From NCBI RefSeq assembly GCF_021532625.1, contig NZ_JAKGAR010000002.1, forward strand, positions 186,001 to 250,000: a stretch of DNA of 64,000 nt. Reading direction: 5' to 3'. The DNA is from Octadecabacter algicola. Its GTDB lineage: Bacteria > Pseudomonadota > Alphaproteobacteria > Rhodobacterales > Rhodobacteraceae. The translations under genes and the position numbers were made by a program. Below the pieces are notes generated by a model. That model did not search any database. It was not told the origin of the DNA and was given only the letters and a program-made list of their open reading frames with translations. Each line of letters opens with the position of its first letter. The stretch's first letter is position 1. Shown in pieces: positions 51,079 to 60,498 of the stretch.

Positions 51079-52605
51079 TTAGCCGAGAATATTGAAGGCC
51101 GCGCGGATTTCCGCGTCTTGTTCGGGGGTTAAGTAGGCGGGGTTATGCTCGGTCAGGATTTGAGTGGTGCGTTGTTTAGCGCGGTCCCATGCCGTTTGTG
51201 CGCCATCGTCCGCCCAAGTCTTGGGTTGTTCGCGATCTGCCAGTTTCGGGTAGTGATAGTCGCGTTCCATTGCTTGGTAGGTGTGATCGGCACCAAGGAA
51301 GTGGCCATCCCCAAGGATTGCGGCACAAATCGCTTCATAACCAAGGTTATCTTCGGTGACTTCGACGCCGCGCAAGGTGCGATAGGTCATTGCGTGCATT
51401 TCATCATCTAGCACGAAACCCTCAAAGGATGCGCCAAGTAGGGAGGCTGTCATACCGGAGCTTTCATAAATCAGGTTACCACCAGCCAGCGCGGCGGCGA
51501 GGCTCGTCATACCTTTTTCGGCGCCATATTGTGCGTCGATCGCTTTGGCGTCGGTCATTGAGGCTGCAACACCAGACGGCAGGCCAAGCCAATTGGACAG
51601 TTGCGCAGAGGCGGCATTGAGGAGGGTGGTTTCCCCGCCGCCGCCTGCGAAGGCCCCGCTGCGCAGGTCAATCACCAACGGCCAGTTGGAGAAGATCATC
51701 GGAAAACCGGGCGAGATGACGTTGACCATCACAAGGCTGGCGAGGGTTTCCGCAAGTGACATCGCGAGAAAGCCCGCCATTGTAGCAGGGGCGGTTGCGC
51801 CTGCCTGTGCGGCGGTTATGCAGGACATCGGGATGTTGTGTTCAATGCACTTGTAGACGACATCCACGGCGTCTTCGCCAAATCGCATGGGGCTGATCAC
51901 GGGGCTGATGTGGGTTTTGACAAAAGGGCGTTTGGCGAACTCACCTTCCCCACCTGCTGCAATGTCGAAAATGTGCACAATTGGGTCAACGTGGTCTGCA
52001 ATGGTGAACGCCGTGGCAACTGGCTTGGTCGTGCCGCGCATCAGAGCGTAAGCGGTGTTCACGTCTAGATCGAACATGTCTGGCACGTCCGTTGCGATGC
52101 AGCAGCGTGTGAACCAAGCGACGTTATCAAGCGCGTCTTGTAGGCGAGTAAAGTCGTGAAGGTCTTGCAGGGTTGAAGGGCGGTAAAGGCCCGTTTCTCG
52201 ATCCAGCGTGTTGACGGCTGCGCCTCCGGTGCCAAAGAAGACCTTGTCGCCGCCGACTTCGATGGTTCGGTTCGGATCGCGCCCGTGAAGGGGAAAGGTT
52301 TTCGCGGCCTTGTCGATAATGTCTTCGACTAAGGCTCGGGGCAGGCCGATACGACCCTCGCCGAGGTCGATGCAGCCTGCGCCCATCAAGTCATCCCACA
52401 ACCGCTTGGGCACTTCGCCCATGCCGAGGTCAGACAGCAGCCGCAGGGCCGTGTCATAAATAGCTTTGCAATCTTGTTCATTTAGTGGGCGATATTGCCC
52501 GCCAATCTGACCAGGCGCTGCCGGATTGATGGGAACTGGTACGGCGCGTTTGGCGTGGCGCGCGGCGCGGCCGCCTGATCGGGTAGGGCGTTTTGTCATG
52601 TGCAT
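51079..52605 (-). CDS. trimethylamine methyltransferase (MttB) superfamily protein, non-pyrrolysine
   Basis: A 508-residue protein of the MttB/MtgB family, which moves methyl groups from quaternary amines to a corrinoid protein. Signatures include GTTKPVATAFTIADHVDPI, ISPGFPMIFSNWPLVIDLRSG and GHFLGADHTYQAMERDYHYPKLADRE. No in-frame amber codon interrupts it, so it is a non-pyrrolysine member such as glycine betaine or carnitine methyltransferases. The start at 52605 has AAGGTGA upstream. No corrinoid protein gene is adjacent. It is divergent from the LysR gene. Confidence 0.9.
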   Translation of the reverse strand: MHMTKRPTRSGGRAARHAKRAVPVPINPAAPGQIGGQYRPLNEQDCKAIYDTALRLLSDLGMGEVPKRLWDDLMGAGCIDLGEGRIGLPRALVEDIIDKAAKTFPLHGRDPNRTIEVGGDKVFFGTGGAAVNTLDRETGLYRPSTLQDLHDFTRLQDALDNVAWFTRCCIATDVPDMFDLDVNTAYALMRGTTKPVATAFTIADHVDPIVHIFDIAAGGEGEFAKRPFVKTHISPVISPMRFGEDAVDVVYKCIEHNIPMSCITAAQAGATAPATMAGFLAMSLAETLASLVMVNVISPGFPMIFSNWPLVIDLRSGAFAGGGGETTLLNAASAQLSNWLGLPSGVAASMTDAKAIDAQYGAEKGMTSLAAALAGGNLIYESSGMTASLLGASFEGFVLDDEMHAMTYRTLRGVEVTEDNLGYEAICAAILGDGHFLGADHTYQAMERDYHYPKLADREQPKTWADDGAQTAWDRAKQRTTQILTEHNPAYLTPEQDAEIRAAFNILG

Positions 52606-52678
52606 AGCGTCACCTTCTGGATGCATTGGTGCAAGCGCCATGGACAAGCTGCGGTAAAACCGAAAGGATGATTTGGTT

Positions 52679-53629
52679 ATGGACAATCAAGAGCCACCTT
52701 TCACGTTTCGCGCCGCTCAGGTGTTTGTTGCCGCCGTTGAGGCAGGATCCGTCACGCGGGCTGCGCATCGGTTGGGGATTAGCCCGTCTACGGTGTCCCA
52801 ACAGTTGGCGAGCCTTGAGGCGGCGCTGGGCGCACGTCTTTTGGAACGTACTGCGCGACAGTTCCGGTTGACCAAATCGGGCGAGTTGTTCCTAGACCCT
52901 GCACGCCAGTTGTTGGATGATGTGACAGCAGCAAAAGCGCGGCTGGTCATGGCGGATCAGAGCCCCCCTATGGCGATCCGCATTGCATCGCTCGAAGAAT
53001 TGGATGCCACAGTGATGGCACCGTGGATGCTTAAGCTGACTGAGCGGTTTCCAAATATCACCTTCACGTTGAGTGGTGGGGCGAGCCATGAAAATCACGA
53101 GGCGCTAAGTACACGATCCGTGGACTTGATGCTGGCGGTCGATACGGTCGGTAAGGTCGACTGGGTCGACCAGTTCCCGATTTTACGGGACCCGTTTATT
53201 CTCGTGACAGCGCCAAATGTGACCGCCGATGAGGTCGCATCGCGTCCGTTTGTGCGCTACGCGAGTGATTTGCAGATCGGGCGCCAAATCGAAGCACAGT
53301 TACGCCGTAGCGGGATGCAACCCGCACGCGGGTTCGAGTTTTCTACCAATCAGGCATTATTTGCGATGACGGCTGAGTTGAGCGGCTGGGCGATCACCAC
53401 GGCGTTGGCCTACTTTGGCACACCATTAGCTGGCGATTTGGTTACGGCGCACGCGCTTCCTGTGCCGTCATTTTCGCGGCGCTTGGCCTTACAGGCGCGC
53501 AGTGGTGCTTTGGGCGACCTTCCTGCGCGCATGGCGGAAGATATTCGATCTAGTTTGCAGGACAGGATTGTCGAAGGGTCGGCATCGCGACTGCCCTTTT
53601 TAAGTGACGGGTTTCAGATGCTTCGGTAA
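52679..53629 (+). CDS. LysR family transcriptional regulator
   Basis: A 316-residue regulator with an N-terminal helix-turn-helix (QVFVAAVEAGSVTRAAHRLG; SPSTVSQQLASLEAALG; LLERTARQFRLTKSGELFL) and a C-terminal ligand-binding domain. The ATG at 52679 has AGGA ten bases upstream; a TTG at 52673 is less likely. Its divergent position suggests control of the MttB gene, and perhaps of the flavoprotein gene downstream. Confidence 0.92.
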   Translation: MDNQEPPFTFRAAQVFVAAVEAGSVTRAAHRLGISPSTVSQQLASLEAALGARLLERTARQFRLTKSGELFLDPARQLLDDVTAAKARLVMADQSPPMAIRIASLEELDATVMAPWMLKLTERFPNITFTLSGGASHENHEALSTRSVDLMLAVDTVGKVDWVDQFPILRDPFILVTAPNVTADEVASRPFVRYASDLQIGRQIEAQLRRSGMQPARGFEFSTNQALFAMTAELSGWAITTALAYFGTPLAGDLVTAHALPVPSFSRRLALQARSGALGDLPARMAEDIRSSLQDRIVEGSASRLPFLSDGFQMLR

Positions 53630-53655
53630 ATCGAAATTATAGATTTAGGCTGAGT

Positions 53656-53698
53656 TGGGTGGATTGATCGAAACCGATGTTTCTGGTCCCATCACCCA
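53656..53698 (+). promoter_or_regulatory. hairpin in the leader of the flavoprotein gene
   Basis: TGGGTG (53656-53661) pairs with CACCCA (53693-53698), extended by an AT pair across one bulge. An inner stem is GAAAC (53670-53674) with GTTTC (53679-53683). It lies between the LysR stop and the flavoprotein ribosome site. No U-tract follows, so it may be a leader element rather than a terminator. Confidence 0.4.
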
Positions 53699-53719
53699 GT
53701 CATATAGGAGACTCACCCC

Positions 53720-56155
53720 ATGAAAACGACGACCAGAGCTGTTGTAATCGGTGGCGGCATTGCGGGCTGTTCCACGTTGTATCACCTGACCCAAGAAGGC
53801 TGGAGCGATGTTGTTTTGGTGGAACGTGATGAACTTACGAGCGGAACGACGTGGCATTCGGCCGCGCAGGTGACGAACTTTGGCGGTAACCAAACGATGG
53901 TGGGTCTCAAGACGCATTCGATCAACCTGTACAAAGAGCTGCGCGATGATGCCGATTATCCGGTCCAATATAACCACGGTGATGGCGGCATTCGCCTTGC
54001 CAACACCGAAGAGCAGATGGACGGATATCGTCACTTTTCATCCATGGCACGCGGCATGGGAGTTGATTTTGAAGTTATCGATGCTGAGGAATGCGCACGT
54101 CGTCATCCGTTGATTTCCACCGACAACTTGTTGGGCGGCCTTTGGGACCCAAGCGATGGCGATATTGACCCAGCGTCCTTGTGTCAGGCGCTAGCGCGTC
54201 GTGCCCGAAAGGCAGGCGCAGAAGTTTACCGTCAGACCAACGTGACCGGACTGACCCAACACAAAGACGACACGTGGACTGTGCACACCAACAAAGGTGA
54301 TATCGATTGCGAGGTCGTGGTGAATGCTTGTGGCTATCGCGTAAACGAAGTCGGCGAGATGATGGGCGTGCATCACCCCGTTGCCTCAATGGAACACCAA
54401 TATTTTGTAACAGATGAAATTCCGGGGATCGTTGAAGCGGGCCACCGGATGCCGCTGCTGCGTTGCCCGATTTCCGACTATTATTGTCGTCAGGAAAAGA
54501 ACGGGCTTCTGCTTGGGTTCTACGAACAGGATTGTAAGACGTGGGGCATGGATGGCATCTCGCCCGACTTTTCCAACGATCTGTGCCCTGACGATCTGGA
54601 CCGAGTGACCGACGTGCTTGAGGGCGCGTTTGAGCGGATGCCAGCGCTGATGGAAGTGGGCATCAAGAACATCGTTAACGGGCCGATTACTTACACGATT
54701 GACGGCGCACCGTTGGTTGGCCCAATCCCGAACAAGCGCAATGCGTTCTGCATTATCGGCCTGCGTGCAGGTCTGGGCGAGGGTGGCGGCCACGGCTGGA
54801 TGTTGGCGCAACAAATTGTTCATGGTGAGGCCTGCTATGACACCTGGTGCATCGATCCGCGTCGTTTTACGGGTCATACCAATGTCGAATTGACTTCTCT
54901 GAAAGCGATTGAGGATTACCAGAACGAATTCCGCTTCCATTTCCCGAACGAGCACCGCCCTGTTGGCCGCGATGCAAAGACAACGCCGATCACTCCGGTT
55001 TTGGCGGCAGAAGGCGCCGAGTTTACAATCGTGAATGGTTGGGAACGGGTCGAATTCATGAAGCCGACCCCTGATTTCCACGTTACCCACACGTTCAAGT
55101 TTGATGAAAGTTTTGACATTGTCGGCGAAGAAGTCGCTGCCGTTCAAAACGCTGTCGGCATCTGTGAGGTCAACGGGTTCAACCGTTTCGAAATTACAGG
55201 TGAAGATCGTCACACGTTCATCGACCGTATGTTCTGCGGCAATATGACGAAGAAAGACGGTCGCGTTGGCCTGGGATACATGTTGAATGACCATGGCATG
55301 ATTAAAGGCGAGGCGACGATTGCAAACCTTCCAGCCACGGATCGCGGCCCTCAGCGGGCTTGGTTCGGGTCTGCTGCGGCGGCTGAATATCACGATATGG
55401 ATTGGCTGCAGACACACCTGCGCGACGATGAAGATGTGCAGATCAAGTCACTGACGAATGACCAGACGATTTTGGTCATTGCAGGGCCGAAGGCGCGTGA
55501 TGTGTTGTCGGCTGTGTCACGTCTAGACTGGTCTAGTTCGGCATTCCCATGGCTAAGCGCACGTGAGTGTTTCATCGGTTATGCACCTGCGACAGTGCTG
55601 GGCGTGAGCTTTTCTGGTGAGTTGGCCTATGAAATCCACATTCCTAACGCGCATCTTTACAACGCGTACAAAACGCTGCGCAAAGCAGGCGAGGCGTTTG
55701 GGATGGAGATGTTCGGGGCAAAGGCCGTGGATTCCATGCGGATGGAAAAAGGGTTCCTGCATTGGAAGGCCGACATTTTGACTGAATTCGACCCGTTTGA
55801 AACAGGACTGGATCGGTTCGTGAAGATGGAAAAAGAGGATTTTGTTGGCAAGGCGGCGTTGGAGAAACGCGTCGCAGCGGGCAAAACCGTCGAGCTCGTA
55901 ACTATGGAATTGGACACCAAAGAGGCCGCGGCTCATGGCGGGTCGTCTGTGATGGTCGGCGGCGATGTCATTGGCACGGTGACGTCTGGTGACTGGGGGT
56001 ATCGCACGGGTAAGAACCTTGCTTATGCGTTCGTGAAGCCCGAGTACTCCGCCACGGGCACCACGTTTGAGGTGGATGTTCTGGGCAAACGTGTGCCAGC
56101 AACGATTATCCCTATGGGGCCATACGATCCGGACTACTCGCTGATGCGTGGTTAG
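53720..56155 (+). CDS. FAD-dependent oxidoreductase with GcvT domain (dimethylglycine/sarcosine dehydrogenase-like)
   Basis: An 811-residue protein. The N-terminal FAD domain has GGGIAGCSTLYHL and ERDELTSGTTWHSAAQ, where H46 matches the His that carries covalent FAD in dimethylglycine and sarcosine dehydrogenases. The C-terminal GcvT/aminomethyltransferase-like half (about 450-811) would bind tetrahydrofolate and pass on the methyl group (FIDRMFCGNM; GELAYEIHIPN; RMEKGFLHWKADI). The MttB homologue nearby supports a demethylation role. The exact substrate is not determined by sequence. Confidence 0.92.
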   Translation: MKTTTRAVVIGGGIAGCSTLYHLTQEGWSDVVLVERDELTSGTTWHSAAQVTNFGGNQTMVGLKTHSINLYKELRDDADYPVQYNHGDGGIRLANTEEQMDGYRHFSSMARGMGVDFEVIDAEECARRHPLISTDNLLGGLWDPSDGDIDPASLCQALARRARKAGAEVYRQTNVTGLTQHKDDTWTVHTNKGDIDCEVVVNACGYRVNEVGEMMGVHHPVASMEHQYFVTDEIPGIVEAGHRMPLLRCPISDYYCRQEKNGLLLGFYEQDCKTWGMDGISPDFSNDLCPDDLDRVTDVLEGAFERMPALMEVGIKNIVNGPITYTIDGAPLVGPIPNKRNAFCIIGLRAGLGEGGGHGWMLAQQIVHGEACYDTWCIDPRRFTGHTNVELTSLKAIEDYQNEFRFHFPNEHRPVGRDAKTTPITPVLAAEGAEFTIVNGWERVEFMKPTPDFHVTHTFKFDESFDIVGEEVAAVQNAVGICEVNGFNRFEITGEDRHTFIDRMFCGNMTKKDGRVGLGYMLNDHGMIKGEATIANLPATDRGPQRAWFGSAAAAEYHDMDWLQTHLRDDEDVQIKSLTNDQTILVIAGPKARDVLSAVSRLDWSSSAFPWLSARECFIGYAPATVLGVSFSGELAYEIHIPNAHLYNAYKTLRKAGEAFGMEMFGAKAVDSMRMEKGFLHWKADILTEFDPFETGLDRFVKMEKEDFVGKAALEKRVAAGKTVELVTMELDTKEAAAHGGSSVMVGGDVIGTVTSGDWGYRTGKNLAYAFVKPEYSATGTTFEVDVLGKRVPATIIPMGPYDPDYSLMRG

Positions 56156-56189
56156 GTTAGCGTGGGGCAAGCCGACTAAGGATTGCCCC

Positions 56190-57377
56190 ATGACACTGCC
56201 CCGCAAAGACCTGTTTCACCTGCCTGACGGCATGATCTACCTTGATGGTAACTCGTTAGGGCCATTGCCGAAATCGGTGGATGGCGCGTTGAGTGCCATG
56301 GTCACGGACCAGTGGGGGCAGCACCTTATCAAAGGTTGGAATGTTGACGACTGGATGGGCCAACCGATGCGGGTTGGTAATCTGGTCGGCAGGCTTATCG
56401 GCGCACCAGAAGGCAGTGTGACGATGGGCGACACCCTGTCGGTAAAGGTCTATCAAGCGCTCTCTGCGGCGGTGCAGATGCGTCCAGACCGTAAGGTGAT
56501 CCTGTCTGATAGCGGCAACTTTCCGTCCGATTTGTACATGGCACAGGGGTTGATTGCGCAGCTAGGGCAGGGGCATGAACTGCGCATCGTTGCGCCCGAA
56601 GAGGTTGCGGATGCCATCACCGAAGACGTCGCCGCTGTGATGATCACCCACGTAGATTACCGCACAGGCCGAATGCACGACATGGACGCCATCACGTCCA
56701 AGGCGCAGGACGCAGGGGCTGTGATGATTTGGGATTTGGCACATTCAGCGGGGGCTGTTCCAGTTGATTTGGCCGCTTGCGGCTGCGAATTTGCGGTTGG
56801 TTGCACGTATAAATACCTCAACGGGGGACCGGGTGCGCCTGCGTTCATTTATGTCCATCCTGACGTCATCGGCGATATCCAACCGGCATTGTCTGGCTGG
56901 CTTGGCCATGATGCGCCGTTCGCGTTTGATCTGGATTACCGCCCCGCCACGGGGATTGAACGGATGCGCGTTGGTACGCCGCCTGTCTTGCAACTTACCG
57001 CGCTTGAGGCTGCAATGACCGCATGGGACGGCGTGGATATGGCGGAAGTTCGCGCGGCGTCGATCCGTTTGACGGATTTGTTCATCGAATTGGTCGAGGC
57101 GCGTTGCCCAGAGCTGACCCTGCATTCGCCCCGTGATGGCGACAATAGGGGCAGCCAAGTATCGTTCGAACACGAGAATGGATACCCAGTTATGCAGGCG
57201 TTAATTGCACGGGATGTTATAGGTGACTTTCGTGCACCTAACCTTATCCGGTTCGGGTTTACACCGCTTTATATCGACGAGACCGATGTGCGCGGGGCGG
57301 TCGATATTTTGGGCGACGTTTTGGACAACCGGCTTTGGGATGACCCTGTGTATCATGCCAAAGGCCGTGTGACATGA
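56190..57377 (+). CDS. kynU: kynureninase
   Basis: A 395-residue PLP enzyme that cleaves kynurenine to anthranilate and alanine. Motifs include IYLDGNSLGPLPKS near the N-terminus, LSDSGNFPSDLYMAQG, MIWDLAHSAGAVPVDL (PLP-binding Asp) and K208 in YKYLNGGPGAPAF, which forms the Schiff base. The ATG at 56190 with AAGGA upstream is preferred over 56148, which overlaps the previous gene. No other tryptophan-degradation gene is directly beside it. Confidence 0.95.
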   Translation: MTLPRKDLFHLPDGMIYLDGNSLGPLPKSVDGALSAMVTDQWGQHLIKGWNVDDWMGQPMRVGNLVGRLIGAPEGSVTMGDTLSVKVYQALSAAVQMRPDRKVILSDSGNFPSDLYMAQGLIAQLGQGHELRIVAPEEVADAITEDVAAVMITHVDYRTGRMHDMDAITSKAQDAGAVMIWDLAHSAGAVPVDLAACGCEFAVGCTYKYLNGGPGAPAFIYVHPDVIGDIQPALSGWLGHDAPFAFDLDYRPATGIERMRVGTPPVLQLTALEAAMTAWDGVDMAEVRAASIRLTDLFIELVEARCPELTLHSPRDGDNRGSQVSFEHENGYPVMQALIARDVIGDFRAPNLIRFGFTPLYIDETDVRGAVDILGDVLDNRLWDDPVYHAKGRVT

Positions 57378-57409
57378 CACCCAACGCGGACTAGAATTGG
57401 CGGACACAG

Positions 57410-58333
57410 ATGAATCGGCGGGACGATCAAAAAGATCTGCGTGAAAGGCTCTTTCAGCTCCTTGGGGTGCAAGAAGAGGGTGTGTTTTTTGCTGCCGTTC
57501 AAAGCCATGGAGTGACGGACTGCCATGGGTGGTGCCTTGAGGATATTCTCTTCCAAGCGGCAAACGAGGAGGAAATCCCCGCTTATTTTCTGCGTCCACC
57601 GACAGGTCATGCAAAAGTACCAGCGCTGATTTACGCCCACGCGCATGGCAACAATTATGCGGTCGGGCGCGACGAACTTATTGATGGTCGTGCCGCCCTT
57701 CAGGGTCCCTATGCCGCTGACTTGGTCGCGCAAAGGATCGCTGTGCTTTGTATCGAGATGCCGTGCTTTGGCGCACGGCAGCGGCCGAGCGAAAGTGCAC
57801 GATCCAAAGCACTGGCATGGTATGGCAAAACGCTATTCGGGCAGATGTTGAGCGAACAACGGGCAGGTATAGATTTTCTGTCGCAGCATGCGGCGGTCGA
57901 TGCGGATAGAATCGGAGTATTGGGATTTTCCATGGGCAGCACCCTCGCGTGGTGGTTGGCAGCGCTTGATCCACGCATCCGTGCGGCATCGGCGCTGTGT
58001 TCGTTTGCCGATCTTGAGACTTTGGTTGGGTCGGGCGCGCATGATGGTCACGGACATTATATGACCGTTCCGGGCTTGCTGACTGTTGCGCGCAGTGGTC
58101 AGATTGCCGGGCTTACTGCGCCGCGGGCGCTGCAAGTTGGGGTTGGGCTTTTGGATTGGTCAACGCCAGAAGAGGCCTTTGAAATAGGTCGTTCGGACCT
58201 TGCGGCTGCGTATGCCGCCGCTGACGCGAAAGAGAAATTATCGGTTCTTGTTGACCCTGAATCGGGACATGTCGAAACATCGAAATTGCGCGCCGCCGTT
58301 CTGGATTTTTTGCAGCGCGAACTGCTGGATTGA
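57410..58333 (+). CDS. alpha/beta hydrolase (dienelactone-hydrolase-like)
   Basis: A 307-residue hydrolase. HAHGNNYAVGRDEL forms the oxyanion region, GVLGFSMGST holds the nucleophile Ser (about 175), and the catalytic His is probably in DPESGHVET near residue 284. The fold resembles dienelactone-hydrolase or acetyl-xylan-esterase-type enzymes that act on small esters. It is 32 bases after kynU on the same strand. The substrate is unknown. Confidence 0.85.
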   Translation: MNRRDDQKDLRERLFQLLGVQEEGVFFAAVQSHGVTDCHGWCLEDILFQAANEEEIPAYFLRPPTGHAKVPALIYAHAHGNNYAVGRDELIDGRAALQGPYAADLVAQRIAVLCIEMPCFGARQRPSESARSKALAWYGKTLFGQMLSEQRAGIDFLSQHAAVDADRIGVLGFSMGSTLAWWLAALDPRIRAASALCSFADLETLVGSGAHDGHGHYMTVPGLLTVARSGQIAGLTAPRALQVGVGLLDWSTPEEAFEIGRSDLAAAYAAADAKEKLSVLVDPESGHVETSKLRAAVLDFLQRELLD

Positions 58334-58438
58334 CCTGTTCGGCAGGCGGTTGAACACGCGATTTAAAATAATATCGATATTCGTTTGATAGGGCGCAGTG
58401 TGTGTGCCAACTTGCCGCAGCAGGGAGGAGATCTGCGA

Positions 58439-59488
58439 ATGAGCGACTCGAAAAAGGTCAGTGCCGCGATCATTGGTGCGGGGATGGTTGCGCGGACGCA
58501 TGTTGCAGCTATCGCAGCAGGGGATTGCGTGCGGCTCGCGTCGATTTGTTCGCGCAGCGGGGAGCGCGCAAAGGCGCTGGCCGTTGATGCCGCGGAACTG
58601 ACGGGCGCTCCTGTAGACGCTACAAGCGATCTGTCTGCTGTCGCTGCGGATGCATCCGTAGATTTCGCAATTATTCTTACGCCGCCCAATGCACGGGCTG
58701 AAATTATTCGCCCCTTGGCGCAGGCGGGCAAACATATTCTGCTCGAAAAACCAATGGGGCGGACATCCGATGAGGCCCGCGAAGTCGTTCAGATTTGCCA
58801 AGATGCGGGCGTGGCGCTGGGCGTTGTATTCCAGCACCGTATGCGTGCTGCGTCTATCGCTGCCGCTAAGATCATCGGTTCTGGCGATTTGGGCGCGCTT
58901 GGTGTGGTAGAGATTTCCGTGCCGTGGTGGCGCGATCAGGGATATTACGATGAGCCCGGTCGTGGAACACTATCGCGGGACGGGGGCGGGGTTCTGATCA
59001 GTCAGGCCATTCACACGATTGATCTTGCGTTGTCGCTGGCGGGGCCGGTGAAATCGGTGCGGGCCATGGCGGCTACGACGCGGTTCCATGACATGGAAGC
59101 CGAAGATTTCGTTTCGGCGGGTTTTGAATTTGAAAATGGCGCAGTCGGGTCGATGGTGGCCAGCACGGCCAGTTTCCCCGGTGGCGCCGAGAGCATCACG
59201 ATGCATTTCGACAACGCGAGCCTGCATCTTGCCTCGGGTCAGTTGCACATAAACTGGCGCGATGGACGGTCAGAAGTCCAAGGGGAGGCTGGCGGCACAG
59301 GCGGTGGCGCGGACCCGATGGCGTTCACCCATGAATGGCACCAAGGCATCATCGAAGATTTTGCTGAAGCAATCACCCAAGGCCGCGATCCTGTGGTGAC
59401 AGGGCAAGCAGCGCTAGATGCGCATGATTTGATTGATGCAACTATGCGATCCGCCCGTAGTGGCCAGATCGAGGAGATTTCCAAGTGA
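58439..59488 (+). CDS. Gfo/Idh/MocA family oxidoreductase 1
   Basis: A 349-residue NAD(P)-dependent sugar or polyol dehydrogenase-like protein. The Rossmann motif IIGAGMVARTHVAAI, the EKP dinucleotide motif (LLEKPMGRTSDEA, about 100) and the catalytic-type His in GGGVLISQAIHTIDLALSL are typical. The ATG has GGGAGGAG nine bases upstream. It is the first of three family members and overlaps the next by four bases (GTGA). Confidence 0.92.
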   Translation: MSDSKKVSAAIIGAGMVARTHVAAIAAGDCVRLASICSRSGERAKALAVDAAELTGAPVDATSDLSAVAADASVDFAIILTPPNARAEIIRPLAQAGKHILLEKPMGRTSDEAREVVQICQDAGVALGVVFQHRMRAASIAAAKIIGSGDLGALGVVEISVPWWRDQGYYDEPGRGTLSRDGGGVLISQAIHTIDLALSLAGPVKSVRAMAATTRFHDMEAEDFVSAGFEFENGAVGSMVASTASFPGGAESITMHFDNASLHLASGQLHINWRDGRSEVQGEAGGTGGGADPMAFTHEWHQGIIEDFAEAITQGRDPVVTGQAALDAHDLIDATMRSARSGQIEEISK

Positions 59489-60498
59489 GTACCCCTTTGC
59501 GTTTTGCCGCCATCGGCATCGACCATCGTCATGTCTACGGTATGGCGGCCAACCTGATTGATGCAGGCGCGGAATTTGTGGGCTGGGCGACCGAGGGCCA
59601 CCCCAACACCGAAGATGGATTTGTTGCGCGGTTTCCTGACGTGCCACGCGCCAAGGATGGCGATGCGCTGCTTGCTGACCCTTCTATCGACTTTATCGTT
59701 CTGTCAGGTATCCCACGGGATCGTGCCGCGTGGGCCATCCGCGCCATGGAAGCGGGCAAAGACGTACTGAGCGATAAGCCAGGTTGCACCACCTTTGAAC
59801 AGCTCGCCGCGTTGCAGGCCGCCGTTGAGGCCACGGGCCGCATTTGGTCCATCGATTTTTCCGAACGCTTTGAGGTGCCCGCCGTGACGCGGGCCGCTGA
59901 ACTGGTGGCAGAGGGTGCGATTGGCCGTGTGATCCAGACCATCGGCATTGGCCCGCATCGGCTTAATAAGCCTACTCGTCCCGATTGGTTCTTTGATCGT
60001 GACGCCTACGGCGGCATTTTGACGGATATTGCCAGCCACCAGATTGACCAGTTCCTGTTCTTTACGGGATCGGATGATGCCGAAATCACGACGGCCTGTG
60101 TTGCCAACTATGCCAACCCCGATAATGCGGGTTTGCAGGATTTTGGTGAGATTGGCCTGCGCAGTGCCAATGGCCACGGCTACATCCGTGTGGACTGGTA
60201 CACGCCTGACGCCTTGCCGACGTGGGGGGATGGTCGTCTGACGATCCTTGGCACGGAAGGATATATCGAGCTGCGCAAATACGTCGACGTTGGCCGCGAG
60301 GGCACGGACCATGTGATCGTCGTGAACGGCACGCGCTGTGAAACGATCGACGCATCCGATGCGGGCCTGCCGTTCTTTGCGACCTTGATCGACGATTTCC
60401 GTACGCGTGGCCAAAAGGCAATGACGCAGGCCCATGTGTTTAAGGTTTGCGAATTGTCCCTACAGGCGCAAGCCATCGCGGAAGGCAAAACTGTATGA
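59485..60498 (+). CDS. Gfo/Idh/MocA family oxidoreductase 2
   Basis: A 337-residue member starting with GTG (VSTPLRFAAIGIDHRHVYGM). The usual GxGxxG is replaced by GIDHRH, and the EKP motif by DKPGCTTFEQL (about 92), so it is a divergent, glucoside- or myo-inositol-type member. The region GGILTDIASHQIDQFLFFTG holds the family's active-site His. It overlaps both neighbours by four bases, so the three are one translational unit. Confidence 0.9.
   Translation: MSTPLRFAAIGIDHRHVYGMAANLIDAGAEFVGWATEGHPNTEDGFVARFPDVPRAKDGDALLADPSIDFIVLSGIPRDRAAWAIRAMEAGKDVLSDKPGCTTFEQLAALQAAVEATGRIWSIDFSERFEVPAVTRAAELVAEGAIGRVIQTIGIGPHRLNKPTRPDWFFDRDAYGGILTDIASHQIDQFLFFTGSDDAEITTACVANYANPDNAGLQDFGEIGLRSANGHGYIRVDWYTPDALPTWGDGRLTILGTEGYIELRKYVDVGREGTDHVIVVNGTRCETIDASDAGLPFFATLIDDFRTRGQKAMTQAHVFKVCELSLQAQAIAEGKTV

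Noticed and set aside
54386-55417. 343-codon antisense frame opposite the GcvT-domain flavoprotein
   Set aside because: No recognisable domain and no context; a shadow of the real gene.
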